A stretch of 64,000 bases of DNA from Salvator merianae (GCA_003586115.2 QVOM02000073.1:44625469-44689468), one strand, 5' to 3'; shown: positions 12,205 to 24,140, counted from the first letter of the stretch. Notes: generated by a model from the sequence alone, not told the origin. Numbers and translations are program-made.

Positions 12205-12330
12205 GCTGTGTGTATTTAGTTATTTATTTACATTTATATCCTGCCTTATACCACATGGTCTCAGGATCAGTTACTACAGATTTTAAACATTGCTAAAACA
12301 GGTTAAAACCAGAAATTAAATCAAATTAAA
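12205..12330 (-). mobile_element. L2-type LINE 3' tail fragment
   Basis: The text 'tatttatttacatttatatcctgcc' (abridged) followed by 'tggtctcagg' and an A-rich 'aaaccagaaattaaat' block matches the 3'-end region of the longer minus-strand L2 copy that ends near 33.44 kb. Established knowledge: this family's 3' end reads CCTGAGACC...GGATATAAATAAA on its sense strand, which is the minus strand here. Confidence 0.55.
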
Positions 12331-12334
12331 TTAA

Positions 12335-14640
12335 GATTACAGGCACACTAGTGGAATATGCAGGAACCTTTATGAGCCTGTGGGTTTACATGCTGCTATC
12401 TAGGATTTCCCTGGCATCTGCCAGACCTTAACCCAGTGAAACAAATCACCAACTAGATATTTACTTTTTGCTCTCCATGTTCAAGAGTAAATCTCCTCAT
12501 CTTCTGGCATGACCTCCTTCTCTTACTGGATATCAGCCATTCCTTGTTCAGAAAAAAGGAAAAATAAGTTCTGCTTCGGTTTCAACTTTTCTATTTCCCA
12601 TGCCTACAGCAGCCATTTTGTTACTGGCACACACAACACTTTCTCAGAATTCCACACATGAGGACCCTTGCTCAAGAGAACTTGAGGGGTGGGAATACTA
12701 GGATGCAGCAGCAACCACCTCTGAGGAAAATGCCTGACAGACAATGGTGAAACTCACAGCATCAGTTTGCACACCAGCCACTGCTCTTGGCAATGGGAAC
12801 ATCCAACCAGGGGACTTTCATTCCCCGGTTTGATATTTCCACATGCGGCTTTTCACAGAGCACAAGAAATGGTCACAGAAACTGGTCATTTTCCTGTGCT
12901 CTGCAAAATGAAGAGCTCTGTCAGACGGTAAGTGTGCAGGTGTGGAGTAGAGCAACATGAAACACTGTCAAAGCTCTTCCAGTCATTCTTCCATTTAAGG
13001 ATCGCTTATAGTGAAGTGGGTGCTTAGTTTGTATCTGAGAGCACTCCCATGGTGCAACAGGGATGCACAAATGTGCAGCTCCTGCACCACAGAATCAATC
13101 CCACAGCGCCATTAAGACCCCGTGCAGATCTTGCCTAAGATATTGTTAGCCGCCTTTTTTTTTTTACTGTATATGGATGCAGCCTATGTGTTGGTGAAAA
13201 AAAAATCCTGTTGCCTGTCTTCACTTCCTTTTGGATGTCACCTTGTTCTTTTGTTCTGGGAAGAGGAGACAAACCTCTTTATCCAACTGTGAATAACTCC
13301 TCTCACTCACCTTCTTGCTAGACTAAAAAGCTCCAGTGCTTTCTGTCTCAGAGGACACTCCTTTTAGCCTTTTTACCACTTTAGTTGTCTTCTTTGAACC
13401 TTTACCAATACTGCTATATCTTTATCTGCTGGAGACAAAGGTGGGCGGTCTGCTGGACAATTAAGGGGGAGAGTCCTTCTAGGGAAGATGGTCAAGTCAA
13501 GCTTAAGGAAGATCATAAAAGATTAAGAATATTTGACTGACAAAAAAGATCAGAATGATGGATGCCGTGATCTTTGTAGTGTACAGTCATCAAAGTTAGA
13601 CACTGAGGGGCTTATCAGATGGTGCAGGGCTTCTTTTAAGAAGCCATAATTACCCTGCAGAACAGAGCACCCGACAACAACGACCTCACCCAGCACAGCA
13701 TTATGGTGGACTTCCAAGAACTCAGCTATGCTGGCCTCTTGTATCTTGTTATTTTCCCACACATACCAAGTTCCTGGATGCCCAATCCAGTGCTGTGCCA
13801 ACACACCAGATAAGTTGGCAAGAGGCCAGCATAAGGGAAAGCCCACTGTAAGTTAAATCTGGGCTTTCAAGGCAATATGCCCCCAGCAGCCTGACATGGT
13901 ATTGGGCCAGTCTGCCAACCCTACCAACATGCCAACAAGATGCTGGCACCTTATGAGTGTCTGGAAACACCCCAAGAAATGGCAAAATGGAAGGACAGAG
14001 TCCTCTGAATTATGCAACTGGAGACGAATTGATGACCCCTGGATCAGATAAAACCAACTGCTCTCTGGAGCAATGGTCTTCCAGCAGAAATTCACATACA
14101 TTGGCAAGATCCAAGTGATGCTATCAGGAGCACCCTAACAACAGCGTTGTCAGGCAGCACGTTAAGAGCACTACAAATGTAGCACTCTTCTTAAAGGGGC
14201 AAGTGTGCTGTTTGCAGGCTTGTCGCTTCTCCCGGCTGTACAAACATTGAAGCTAGGGAATCTTTTGTTGCTCAGCTGCAATGCTTCCACCCAGGGACAT
14301 TTCCCTAGATATAGGAAATGGCCTTGGAAGTGTGTTTAAAGAAACGGGACTGTGCATGCTGCATGACTGAATGCAGATTGGGTACATACATGTGAGCAGC
14401 AGTGCTGGCAGAGCAGGATTAAGCTCTTTTAGAGTGCTTACTTCCACAATGCCTCTAAGAGGTGCTTTGGGTGGGATGCCTACTGGCTGAGTATATGTGG
14501 TACTGGATCCCACACTGTTCAGCACAACACTGCACTATGAATGTGCAAGGTGGTGCAAATCCTGCACATTATGACACAGTCATGACACAATGGTTCCATG
14601 CAAACATTACAATTGATTATGTAGTGTGAGAAAATAAAAG
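12335..14640. other. No supported gene; contains a short hairpin
   Basis: This stretch holds a hairpin at about 12856-12903 whose arms (CAGAGCACA... and ...TGTGCTCTG) are complementary over about 20 bp with a few mismatches, around an 8-bp loop. An A/T homopolymer pair lies at about 13155-13205. Minus-strand frames of up to 98 codons (13550-14107) overlap each other in different frames and show no domain. Confidence 0.4.
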
Positions 14641-14644
14641 ACTA

Positions 14645-15026
14645 GGCAAGGATATTGTGGAACTGGGAATGGTGCAGAAAAGTGCAACCAGAATAATCAA
14701 GGGGCTGGAAGACTTACAAAATCAGGCTGAAGTGTCTAGGCCTCTTCAGCTTTGAAAGACAGCATTTAAGAGGTGACCTGATTGAATTGTATAAAATCAT
14801 GCATGATGTGGAAAAGGTGGATGAAGAAAAAATCTTTATCACACAACACTAGAACCAAGGGGAACTCTCTGAAGCTGATGGACAAGAGAGTTAAGACCAA
14901 CAAGGGAAAGTATTTTTTCACACAGAGGGTCATCAGTCTATTGAATTTACTACCAGAAGTGTGGTGGTGACAGCAACCAGCCTAGATAGGTTTAAGAACG
15001 TTTTAGACAAATTCATGGAGGTCAGG
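14645..15026 (+). mobile_element. CR1-type LINE ORF2 C-terminal remnant, upstream part
   Basis: The translation gives the end of a CR1-clade reverse transcriptase ORF2: 'ggatattgtggaactgg' (KDIVELE), a VQK-type block, then KGNSLKLMDKRVKTNKGKY and FFTQRV with LLNLLPEV. These are the conserved positions just before the ORF2 stop in CR1-like LINEs. The frame is broken by several shifts and stops, so it is a pseudogene remnant. The host element continues at 15410 after a family B insertion. Confidence 0.8.
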
Positions 15027-15409
15027 GGCGTTTTTGCACTTTCTACCTTAGAACAGGATAGCTATCCTGTTCTAAGGTATAACTGACCCCGCAGTGCAGA
15101 CACTGTACTGTGAGATCCTTGAACTGAACACCAACAGGATATCAGCATTCATGGTGCAAATGCTGGCATCCTGCTTTTGTTCCTTGCCATGACAGTAGCC
15201 AGGAAGCATCTGGCCCGCTGCCATGGTGACCAGCATTGCCACGGATTGCACAGACGCAGTCCACCGTGCCATGTGGCTGTGCGTTCACACCCATTCACTC
15301 TACAGCTAGGAGTGATCGGGAGCAGCTGGAGACTGCTCCCAATTGCATGGACCTTTGCAAAGTGCAGAGGCACTTGCATACTCACTGGCAAGCGAGTTTG
15401 GAAAGGCCC
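15027..15409 (-). mobile_element. Nonautonomous DNA transposon, family B copy 3, nested in CR1
   Basis: The plus-strand left edge GGCGTTTTTGCACTTTC is the right terminus of family B in reverse orientation. The inner text runs parallel to copy 5 (22.2 kb): atcctgttgg, gcatttgcaccatgaatgc, catggcaa, gggagcag. A perfect 36-bp palindrome occupies 15044-15079, directly inside the terminus. The insertion splits the CR1 copy between 'gacaaattcatggag' and 'tatcaatggcaag', so it is younger than that LINE. No transposase frame is seen. Confidence 0.75.
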
Positions 15410-15640
15410 CAGACGTATCAATGGCAAGTAGAATGGATGCCTAGGTACTGCTTCCAGGGTGAAGAGATAGTCAGAATACCTCTTAAGGCCATTTGTAGGG
15501 AGTCGAGAGAAGGCAATGTTTTTGCCTTTGTCTTCCCTTTGAGAATAACCAGAAGCAATTTGTGGGCCACAGTATGAAACAGGATGCTGGACTAGATGGG
15601 TTGTGGCCCAATCCAGCAGAGCTCCTCTTATGTTCTGATG
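15410..15640 (+). mobile_element. CR1-type LINE, 3' tail (downstream of the insertion)
   Basis: It continues the LINE of 14645-15026: 'tatcaatggcaagtag' gives the Ile-Asn-Gly end of ORF2 (the C-terminal SINGY-like motif). The 3' untranslated block follows, with 'gtgggccacagtatgaaac', 'gatgctggactagatggg' and 'gctcctcttatgttctgatg'. The same tail is present at 63.37-63.46 kb and, reversed, at 42.99 and 54.91 kb. Confidence 0.78.
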
Positions 15641-15808
15641 TTATGTTTGGGCAGACTAAAAGAAATTATAAAAAGGGACGACAATGCCCAAAAAATATGG
15701 ACATGATCAAAGAGATTATTACAATATACTTGGAGGAGCTGTGAGACATTACTATAAACAGGCCAGACGGTGAGCCCTTGTTCTTAACAGCCATTGAGTG
15801 TTGACTTT

Positions 15809-15982
15809 GGCCCTTTCTGCACTAGGTCTTATTATGGATTATATCTCAGGATAAGAGCCTGCCATCCACATGCTGGTGCAGACTACAGCAGACCCTGCCT
15901 GGGTTCTGGCTGTACTAGCATGCAGCTGGCAGGCCCCTATTCTGGAATATAATCCTGAAGAAGGCCCAGTGCAGAAAAGACC
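15809..15982 (+). mobile_element. 174-bp MITE, family C copy 1
   Basis: Termini GGCCCTTTCTGCACT and AGTGCAGAAAAGACC are complementary inverted repeats. The interior shares 'tattatggattatatc', 'ctgccatccacatgct' and 'ggaatataatcctg' with copies at 32878 and 54938. The interior itself is palindromic (tatatc...gatata blocks). No open frame of use is present and I could not find a clear target duplication. Confidence 0.8.
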
Positions 15983-15984
15983 TT

Positions 15985-17320
15985 TGATTCAATGGTACCT
16001 AATAACAAGGGATATATTCCTATCTTATTATATACTTCGGGTGGGTCCACCCTATCTAAAGGGAAAGGGAGGATATGTAGGTATACCTGGCTTTTGAAAC
16101 TTTCTCAACAGCTTGAATAATCTTATCTGCTATCTCTGACAGTGAGTTGTATTTTTGACTATCAGATTGGTTGGGCTGGGTTCCATTTTCCAGACCGCAG
16201 TAAATATTGTTTATTTCCTTAGGGTAATACAATTTTATTGAATTAGGTAGTGATAATTGATATTTGATAAGTCAGTTGGATTAGTTAAGAGTTATTCAAT
16301 AGGTAGCCAGTGATGTTATTAAATAAAATGTTTACTGAATTCCTCTGTGATACTTCCTGCATAAGTTTTATATGTCTACTGTTAATGGGTTTTATAGGAG
16401 TATAATATTATTTGGAACCGCTGTTGTTGTTCATTACAAACTTGTATGTGGAAGAATAATGTATAAATGTTAAAGCAACTCAGAGGAAGCTAAACATCAA
16501 AATAGAAAGCGGAGTATGTAAAAAACTAGCCCAGTGATCATATGCTATTGACCAGTCCTTCTATCTGGTTTATGTAAAAAGTGTGTGGTAACTACAACTA
16601 GCTGTGAAACTTTTGCATAAATGCTGTACAGCTTTTGTGTAACACCTTGATCCCAAATCCAAGTTTAGGATAGCTTTGCAGTCCAACCACATGGCATTTC
16701 ACACTGCCAGTTTAGAGAAATGAAGAAGGTTGTGTAATTGAGCAATCAGATTACAGCCACAGTCTCGTATAATCAAACTGGAAAACAGTGGTTTAACAAA
16801 ATTGGGGAAAGCCACAACCTTAAAAGATGGTTTGGAATAAATATAAGGACCTAGCTGACCACTGTTCTTTGGTTTCAATGAAGTGGGGAAATTAAATTAG
16901 TTGAGGTGTCTTGGATTAATTGTGTTATCCTGAGAAAAGATGAGGAACTGGGTGACTCAGCTATGAAAAGCATGGGAATGCAACTTGTATCTCCTTGTTT
17001 ATTAAGTTCAAGTGTTTGAATCTTTTATAGATACCAGGCATTATACACCTGCCAGGGACACCTCTATTTTTGGATGGGAATTTAAAACTGAGATTTTAAA
17101 ACTGCTACTAAAACTGGGGAGTTGAGAACAAATAAAAATAGGGAAAGCCAAAATACATAGGGAAGATGACCAGGAGATGTAAAATCCATACAACATACAG
17201 TGGTTGAGTCATTATGAATAAAAGCAACACATTTAGTATCTTTAATAAAATACATCAGAGTGCCAGCAACATTCCAAATAGTTCATTCTATGGCCTCTAC
17301 TATAGAGAAAACGAAGCCCT
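15985..17320. other. No recognisable feature
   Basis: A+T-rich unique-looking DNA without coding-like frames or paired termini. Confidence 0.45.
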
Positions 17321-17324
17321 GACA

Positions 17325-17412
17325 GTGTTTTGTTCATTTGTTGCATTTTTATCCTGCACTATACCCAAAGGTCTCAGGGCAGGTTTCAATAGAAAAAATA
17401 AAATCTAAAATG
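17325..17412 (-). mobile_element. L2-type LINE 3' tail fragment
   Basis: The block 'catttgttgcatttttatcctgcactatacccaaaggtctcagggcagg' (abridged) followed by an A-rich stretch matches the L2 3'-end signature in the same orientation as at 12.2, 33.44 and 63.9 kb. Only the last about 90 bp are present. Confidence 0.55.
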
Positions 17413-17870
17413 AACACACAAAAAACAATGACAGCACCTTAAAGTCGAAACAGGAAGTTGTTTCCTCAGCCAAAGGCCAGAGTAAATAAGTGTGTAAACA
17501 AATTCAGTAGGGATCGTTTCACATGCAGAGATAATAGAGAAAGGTCACAACACTGCAACTTCTCTTTGGGTACAACTGCTCATTGGGTATGATCATTTAA
17601 TCAGCTGAAAACCCATCATGTCACTTTCTACCCTAGCCTGCTCCTTACCATCTTATCCTTGAGAATATCACTAGAAACTTTGGCAATTGCTTCACTGAGA
17701 TGTAAGTACACTACAAGGAAGTTTCTCTATCAAAAAAGACATTGTTTTGGAGAAACCCATGTTGGCTCTTATGACTGAACTATTCTTTTCTAATTGCACT
17801 CATGCTACTTGACAATTTGTTCTAAAACATTACTCAGTATAGAAATTAGGCAAAAATTTCCAGAGTCTTT

Positions 17871-17960
17871 TTTCCTTTCCTTTCCTTTCCTTTCCTTTCC
17901 TTTCCTTTCCTTTCCTTTCCTTTCCTTTCCTTTCCTTTCCTTTCCTTTCCTTTCCTTTCC
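17871..17960. repeat. Perfect (TTTCC)18 microsatellite
   Basis: Eighteen uninterrupted copies of the pentamer TTTCC, 90 bp. Perfect identity means a young or still-slipping array. The open frames crossing it on both strands (FLSFP and KERKG peptide repeats) are products of the repeat and not a gene. The strict purine/pyrimidine strand asymmetry could allow triplex-type structure. Confidence 0.98.
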
Positions 17961-17964
17961 AAAA

Positions 17965-20430
17965 ACGCTTGCCGTTCTTCAGTCTTGGAAGCCTTGTTCT
18001 CCAAGAGATCTCCAGGTTTACCTTCAAGCTCATCTCTACAAATCTCTTTCAGTAGCAGGGGTATAATTCATCTGGAGGCTTAAATTCACTTGTGGCAGCT
18101 AGGTCTTAGTACGTCATTATGTATCCTGAGCTGTGTTTCCCATAATTCCCCAAAGGTATTGGTTGGTTGGGCATGCTTGCTCTTCTATAAGAAGACATAG
18201 AAAATGAAAAACATAGATCATAAGCACTTCCATTTCTTCACTAGCACTTCTCCATCCTCCTAGCACAAATGTACTATAACACCATACACTTTCATCCCCC
18301 TGCTGAAGCTGTGGACCATGAGCCAGAATCCTCCTTGCCAGAGGCCTGTAGATAGATGTTGTATCACGAGAAGAGAGAAGGAAATGACGGGGACCAGAAG
18401 TCTTCAGGGTCTCATTCTTGCATGTTCAGCACCAGATGATGCTCTCAGGGCTTGAAGGACTAAGAAAGGGAAATTCTGGGGTCCAGCTATCAAGAAGCTC
18501 CTAGTCCACTGGTATAGCCATGTCACTTCAACCAGATCTGATTTCCATAAGCAGATTTCAGGATGCCCAGTCTAGGCAGCCCCAGCCAACTGGAGGAATC
18601 CTGGTGTTCTGCTTAAGGAATCAACACATGTCCATTCTGATTCCATCCAGCTCCATCAATAAGTTTCCCAAAGAGGCTGAGATAAACATGTCTCTACTCA
18701 CCAGGAAGAGCATCTTTAAGAAGCGGCTTAACTGCTGCTTCTCTGTGCAAAAGGCATCTCTTGACAAGTTCACCGCCCTAGCATAGGACACAAAATTGTA
18801 TTTAGGTGCCTTCTCCAGAAGGGCACAATTCTCTGCCCAAGCAAAGGTGCTTGGATCACTCTTTCAGAAAGAGTCTGCATGTCCAAGAAAGAATTACAGA
18901 GGCACTTTTCACAGCAGTAACCCAGGTACCTCACACCAAGCACCTACCCTCTAGCCTTCTCCCCAGTTACATAGGGACACGGCCAAAGTATCTCATCAGC
19001 TCTTTCACCCATAGTTCAGGCAAGCGTGTTCCAGTCAGGCTGACTGCACCCTCAGCCACTGTCTAGGCTGGTGCCCAACTCTCCTTAACAGCTTTCCTTG
19101 TCAGCTGGATTTAGATCCCAACTGAGTTGCACCTTGACAGACTTCAACTCAGAAAAAAATCTGTCTCTTCTTTACCCCTCAGGCAATGCTAATCCACTAG
19201 TTTTGCAAGCATTGAGTATGTGCAGACATGTACACACCTGGCCAGAGGGACTGAGAAAAGATGGAGTTCCTCTAGGCAGCCATCCACACCATCTCCAGCT
19301 CTTTCCCAGAGATTGTCTGCTCCCCCAGATTGTTCCTGTCTGTAAGCCCATCTACAATCTCAGGCAGCAGCACGATTTGAGCTGTGGTCAACACTTGGAG
19401 AGTGAGCAATTACAGTCCAGAAACAGGGTTTCCTGGCGGTCCTGGGTTGCATAACTCTGCTCTGTAGTCTCTGAATGAGAAATCTGCCCTTCCCTTTCTT
19501 AAAAGGCAATTTGGGCAGTTCAGAGAGGCTGGCTTCTGCAAGGGAGCTGCAGGAGGGGTGATCTGTAGCTGATCAGAACATGATTCAAGAAGATCAAAGG
19601 AAAACTTCAGGTTAAATCCTGCTCCCCCCACCATTCCATGACCTTCTCAGTCCCAGTCCATAGGTCATGGCTGCCAGTTCGTCAGCTTTCTGCCTGAACT
19701 TGACAAGACACGATAAAAACAAAATTGGCATGTAGGCCAGATAGGACAATGGCAAGTTGTCAAGAAAGAAAGAAAAATGAAATTATGTGGGAGAAGGAGG
19801 AAGCAATTACAGACTATAATTTGAGAAACAGGAGACAACAAATTATGACTGAAAGAGAAATTGCCAATGTAACTCCCAGAAACTTAGCACAAGTTTAAAA
19901 AGCAATTTTCATAAAGGGGGAAAAAAAAATAGCATCGGCAGAAAAGAACCCCCAAATTTGAAGCACCCTAATAATGTTATCATTTTGCCTTAGATTAGAT
20001 TACGCTTGAAGCTCCAAGTGCTCTTTAGTGTGGCAAAAATTGCTTCGAAAACAAAGCAGCAAAAGCAGCAGGGGGGAAAAGGCAAGGAGGAATCTTGCAG
20101 GAAGTTCATTTTCCTCTCCTCAGACAGCGTTAATACATTCAGCCAAAGATTCTTGGCTGTACATGTTTATTGTTTCAAATATGCATGAGGTAATTCACAT
20201 CAAATTCAGGAAGTTTGTGGCCATAAAGCACTCCTTCCTCTAGATCTCCAGCTGGATGGAGACTGGGCAATGAACTCTTCTTCTCCGATAAATATCCCTG
20301 CTACACAAGAAGCAAGGACGAAGATGCCAAAGAAAGAAAGAATAGAACCCAATTATAAATATGTCCTCCTGTTCATCATGTCACCTTGCCTTGCCAAAAT
20401 TCCAGCTATGAGTCAATATCAATGCTGCTT
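17965..20430. other. No recognisable feature
   Basis: About 2.4 kb with no supported gene or mobile element. The longest frame is 19098-19454 (118 codons, plus) without a recognisable domain. Confidence 0.4.
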
Positions 20431-20434
20431 GGTT

Positions 20435-20467
20435 GAAGAGGAGGAGGAGGAGGAGGAGGAGGAGGAG
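20435..20467. repeat. (GAG)n trinucleotide microsatellite
   Basis: About ten copies of GAG/AGG in a row, followed by TGA. It gives a Glu run on the plus strand and a Leu run on the minus strand in the overlapping open frames, neither of which I take as coding. Confidence 0.93.
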
Positions 20468-20469
20468 TG

Positions 20470-20957
20470 AATCTGCTTGCTCATTCTTTGCTCCCTGGGA
20501 GTAATTATTTAGATACTCCTTCCTCAGCAGACTGTACTCAGGAAAATGAAGGGACACGGATGTGAGCACAGATGGATCCAAGCATATGTGCAGAAGAGGA
20601 AAACAACAACACAAATTCTGAAGGATAAACAGGGGAACATCCGTAACATCAGGAGAATTTATTTTCGCTGACATGAAGAGAAATTCTATAGTATAGCAGT
20701 AACATCCCATTGACATCAATAGTTCCTATTTAACTATTTTTGGGTACCTAAGGCTGTTAAGCTATCCTAGTATTTCCTTCTGAGGAGATCTTAGGGATGC
20801 CAAACATTGGGTTTATTGCTAAAGGTACTTTTCTTTGGGTTCCTACTCATTCTTGAATTTTTAAGAAGTCAAAACCCAGCTCAGACATACTAAGTTCTTT
20901 TTAAAGTTATTTGTCAATTATGTGATGTATTATCATCTAACTTGCTTCTGATTCTCT
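20470..20957. other. No recognisable feature
   Basis: A+T-rich sequence between the trinucleotide array and the next family B element. The 112-codon minus-strand frame (20381-20719) starts in it and owes its poly-Leu end to the GAG array. Confidence 0.4.
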
Positions 20958-21470
20958 GGGCCTGTTTGCACTTTAGTGTTACTGACTAATCAGACACTCA
21001 CTAGCACAATGCTTCCACATTTTGCAGAGGCCCTAGCAATTGGAAGCATCTGTAGACGCTCCTTATCACTACTAACTGTGGACAAAAAAATTGTTATCCG
21101 CAGCTGTATCCGCAGCATTCACACCTACTTCTTGTTGTGAATGCTGTAGGCCATGATGCCATGATGAATGGGTGTGGCTGCAGCTGTGCAGTTGTGCCCC
21201 ATGCCACAGCTGCGGCTGCAACTGCACACTCATGTACTGTGCTGCAGCTGTGCAGTCACACACCACATTCCCGGTCACCATGGCAACAGCCAGATGTTTC
21301 CATGGCCATTGTTATGCTGGGCAGCAAGCATCCACACTGCAAAAGCTGGAAGTCCAGTTCTGGGTTGTTCCAGGCTTCCAGTGCGGATGATCACTGCACA
21401 GTGATCAGTGTGGATGATCACTGCAATGGCTGGATTCGACCATTGCAAGGTGGAAAGTGCAAAAAGGCCC
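20958..21470 (+). mobile_element. Nonautonomous DNA transposon, family B copy 4
   Basis: This is the best-bounded copy, 513 bp, with the left terminus GGGCCTGTTTGCACTTTA and the right terminus AAAGTGCAAAAAGGCCC complementary over about 17 bp. It contains an expanded internal region rich in 'gctgcagctgtg' and 'tgcggctgcaactgcac' blocks and a repeated 'ggatgatcactgca' motif near 21385-21420. Frames of up to 112 codons here are Cys/His-rich by-products of these GC-rich repeats. No 8-bp flanking duplication is obvious. Confidence 0.8.
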
Positions 21471-21474
21471 TCTG

Positions 21475-22225
21475 ACCGGAAGAAAGATGTACCATACAAA
21501 GTCACAACAGTTTTAATTTACCAGAATAGCAGGGCCATAATGCTGTATATTGCTAGCTCCTTAAGCTGATGAGTCTAGAAAGGTCTTCTTTGCCAGCTGA
21601 CCACTTCCTTGATGCATTTTGACTCCCCTTCACCCCATTCTCGCAGTTCTGATCCACAGGCTGCTACTGGATTTCACACACTTAAACAAGGCAAATTTCA
21701 GTTGGAACTACTGATGTCATAGGTCAGTTTCTCCCCTTTCTGGCACCATTCCTGCTGCCCATTCTGTGTCACTATCTGAGAATTTTCTGCTGCCCATTCT
21801 GTGTCTTTGCTGAGGATTTTTCTTTTTATCTTGATTGATGACCAAAGGAGATAAAAGGCCCAAAGGCCAATTCTCCTTCTTGTCTCCCACCTAACAAACA
21901 GCTGATCGGTGGAGTTTTGCACTAATGAGGGGAATTTTTAAAAAAGATTAAAAATGCCCCCCAGCAGAAACTGTTGTAGCTTGACTGGTAGGTGGCTCCC
22001 ATTGAACCCAAATATCAAATTTACCTGAAAATCCCTAAAATTAGTACAAAGGGAACAGGGGACTCCAGACAGGTTCCCATTGTTCTCTATGGGTGGAAAT
22101 CTTACAATATTTGGAATGGTCTAACATGTTTGAGTTTTAATGCCACACCAGAAGCATTAATTTTTTCAAGTCTTCCCTTTTGCCCAATAGGGAAACAGAG
22201 GAAGAAGCCATTAATAAATAAGTCT
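21475..22225. other. No recognisable feature
   Basis: The spacer between family B copies 4 and 5. It has a short direct repeat 'ctgctgcccattctgtgtc' (at about 21749 and 21789, roughly 40 bp apart). Nothing else is identifiable. Confidence 0.4.
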
Positions 22226-22227
22226 TT

Positions 22228-22730
22228 GGGCCTGTTTGCACTTGACACTAGAGAGCATCAGGGATGCTCACGAGTCAAGTACCATCAAACTTTGCGGAGG
22301 CCCACACGATCAGGAGCAGACTGCAGCTGCTCCCAATCCTATTGGCTGTGGAGACTAAATTGTGCTCCACAGCTGTACCGGGAGCAGCTAGACTGCTCCT
22401 AGTAAAGTGTGTTCGCACCCCCTTCCAGATGCAAACACGCAGCTGCACGACACAACACTGCTGTCCCTGAGTGATTGTGCACCTGTGCCTGCACCTGCAT
22501 GACTGCACACCTGCACAATCAGGCAGCATGGCATGGCTTAGCCTGTGTGATCCACAATGTTACCAGTTACCATGGCAGTGGCCAGACACTTCCTGACTAC
22601 TGTCATGGCGAGGAACACAAGCAGGACACCAGCATTTGCACCATGAATGCTAGTGTCCTGCTGGCATTCTGTTCTAAGACTCCGCAGTACAGACAGTGTC
22701 CTCACTGCAGGGTCTGTTCCACCATGAAAT
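22228..22730 (+). mobile_element. Nonautonomous DNA transposon, family B copy 5
   Basis: The left terminus GGGCCTGTTTGCACTTGACA is followed by 'ctagagagcatcagggatgctc' (a decayed form of the subterminal hairpin of copies 2 and 6). The interior carries gggagcagct, 'ccatggcagtgg', 'tgtcatggcgaggaac' and 'catttgcaccatgaatgc', shared with copies 2 and 3. The right terminus is eroded, so the end is approximate. The 136-codon frame that overlaps the start is not conserved among the copies. Confidence 0.72.
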
Positions 22731-22796
22731 GTTCACTGGTGAATTCTTCTTCCATTTGCCTCTCCTTTGCTGATCCCTGACTGGTGGACTGGAAGG

Positions 22797-23287
22797 CTAT
22801 TTCTGCATTATATGCTTTATCCCACACTGCGCTGAGTCAATTATGGACAAGATAGGGAAATCCAGCCCACGATCAGAGGGGTGGCCAGCTGTACAGCCCA
22901 AGAACCATCCTTAATTAAGTGGCCTGGCCCAGCTGGCAACCTGGGAGGCTTAAAACATTTGTTCCCAGCCTCCGAAGTTGCTGCCTGAGGTTGTTTTATC
23001 CAGGGATCCAGAAGCAACATACTTTTCAGGCTGCTTCATAGAGCCTAGCAAAATGGCACCAGGCTCCACGCCATGGGTAGACCAGACCAGCCATGCACCA
23101 CCATACATGAGCAGCTGGGTTTGTCTACTACAGGGAATGCATGGGAGATCACTTGAAAGTGGTGTCTCATTGGAGTAATCTCCAGCACCATTTTCTCACT
23201 GAAGCCCACTTCAATTCCACATCCCATGCAGACGCAACATTTCCACAGAAGTCATTGCCTCCTGTTAGACCAGTAAGAAATGTGGCC
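22797..23287 (+). mobile_element. Nonautonomous DNA transposon, family I copy 1
   Basis: It begins GGCTATTTCTGCAT and ends GAAATGTGGCC, an imperfect inverted pair. The interior aligns, in order, with the reverse complement of 37505-37830: 'atcccacactg', 'cagcctccgaagttgctgcctgagg', 'ccaga', 'ctagcaaaatggcacc'. A shorter relative lies at 28560-28797 and a possible one near 41380-41790. No transposase-like frame is seen. Confidence 0.5.
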
Positions 23288-23707
23288 AAGACATTTCCAG
23301 GGGCTTACTGGCCCAAGCCAGCAGCCCTGTGAGGATCTTGCCAAAGTTTCCAGCATTTTCTCACTTCTTCTATCTCACATTTTGCTTCCTCCCTCTTCTC
23401 TGAAACTATGAAGCTAGGTGGCCCAGGACAGAGGCTTTCCTATCCAAGTATCTATTATTCTAATAAGTTCTATTTTTCTGTTTTGAAACTCAAGCACATA
23501 CCTCCGGGCACTCCTTAATGAGTTCCTTGCAGTCACCCAGCAAGACAGATAACACTGTGTACACGGGAACTTTCCAGTGTGAAAATACCGTGGCCTGCAT
23601 GTGAGGCAATTATGTTTTTGAGATCTCAGCTATGTAAAAGATGTCTTTCCAGTCAGAAGTCAAGAAAGCTATTTTTAAACATAGGACAGAATTCAAAAGC
23701 AATGTGA

Positions 23708-24140
23708 AGGGCGCCTCCAGATAAGGGTAAAGACTGTGATTCTCTCAGGACTATCTTGGGAATGCCACGCAGGTCCATGGAATTCCCCACAAAGTCCTGG
23801 GTTATCAAGGCAATATCCCAAAACACTGCTATTTCAGGAAATTCAGCAATGATGCCGGGTTTCCCATAACAGCAATTATTTATCTCCGTCTGCTGGCTCC
23901 TCGCGTTATTGTTCCTGTTGCAAATACCTGGATGCTGGATAAGCGTGGAGAAAAAAACAAAGGGAATGGATGGGCGCTGGGCTAGCATCCAGGAATTTAT
24001 AACAGGAATAACGACAAAAGGAGCTGACGGGTGGAGATGAGAGTCCAGGACTGCCTCCTGCTATCTGGCAGGGGTGGCGAGAAGCAATCACGGGATCCAA
24101 AGAAAATCCCACCCTTGCCTCCTGCTGTCTGGAGGCACCC
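23708..24140 (+). mobile_element. Foldback-type DNA element, family D copy 2
   Basis: Terminal inverted repeats GGGCGCCTCCAGA (23709-23721) and TCTGGAGGCACCC (24128-24140) match at 12 of 13 positions. The centre forms a second inverted repeat: 'gttcctgttgcaaatacctggatgct' pairs imperfectly with 'agcatccaggaatttataacaggaa' (abridged), so the element can fold as nested hairpins. The 85- to 111-codon minus-strand frames are not shared with copy 1. It looks like a nonautonomous element. Confidence 0.72.

Noticed and set aside
17794..18066. Open frames encoding FLSFP or KERKG peptide repeats
   Set aside because: They are the direct translation of the perfect TTTCC array.
20270..20719. Open frames with poly-Glu or poly-Leu ends
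   Set aside because: They are products of the GAG trinucleotide array.
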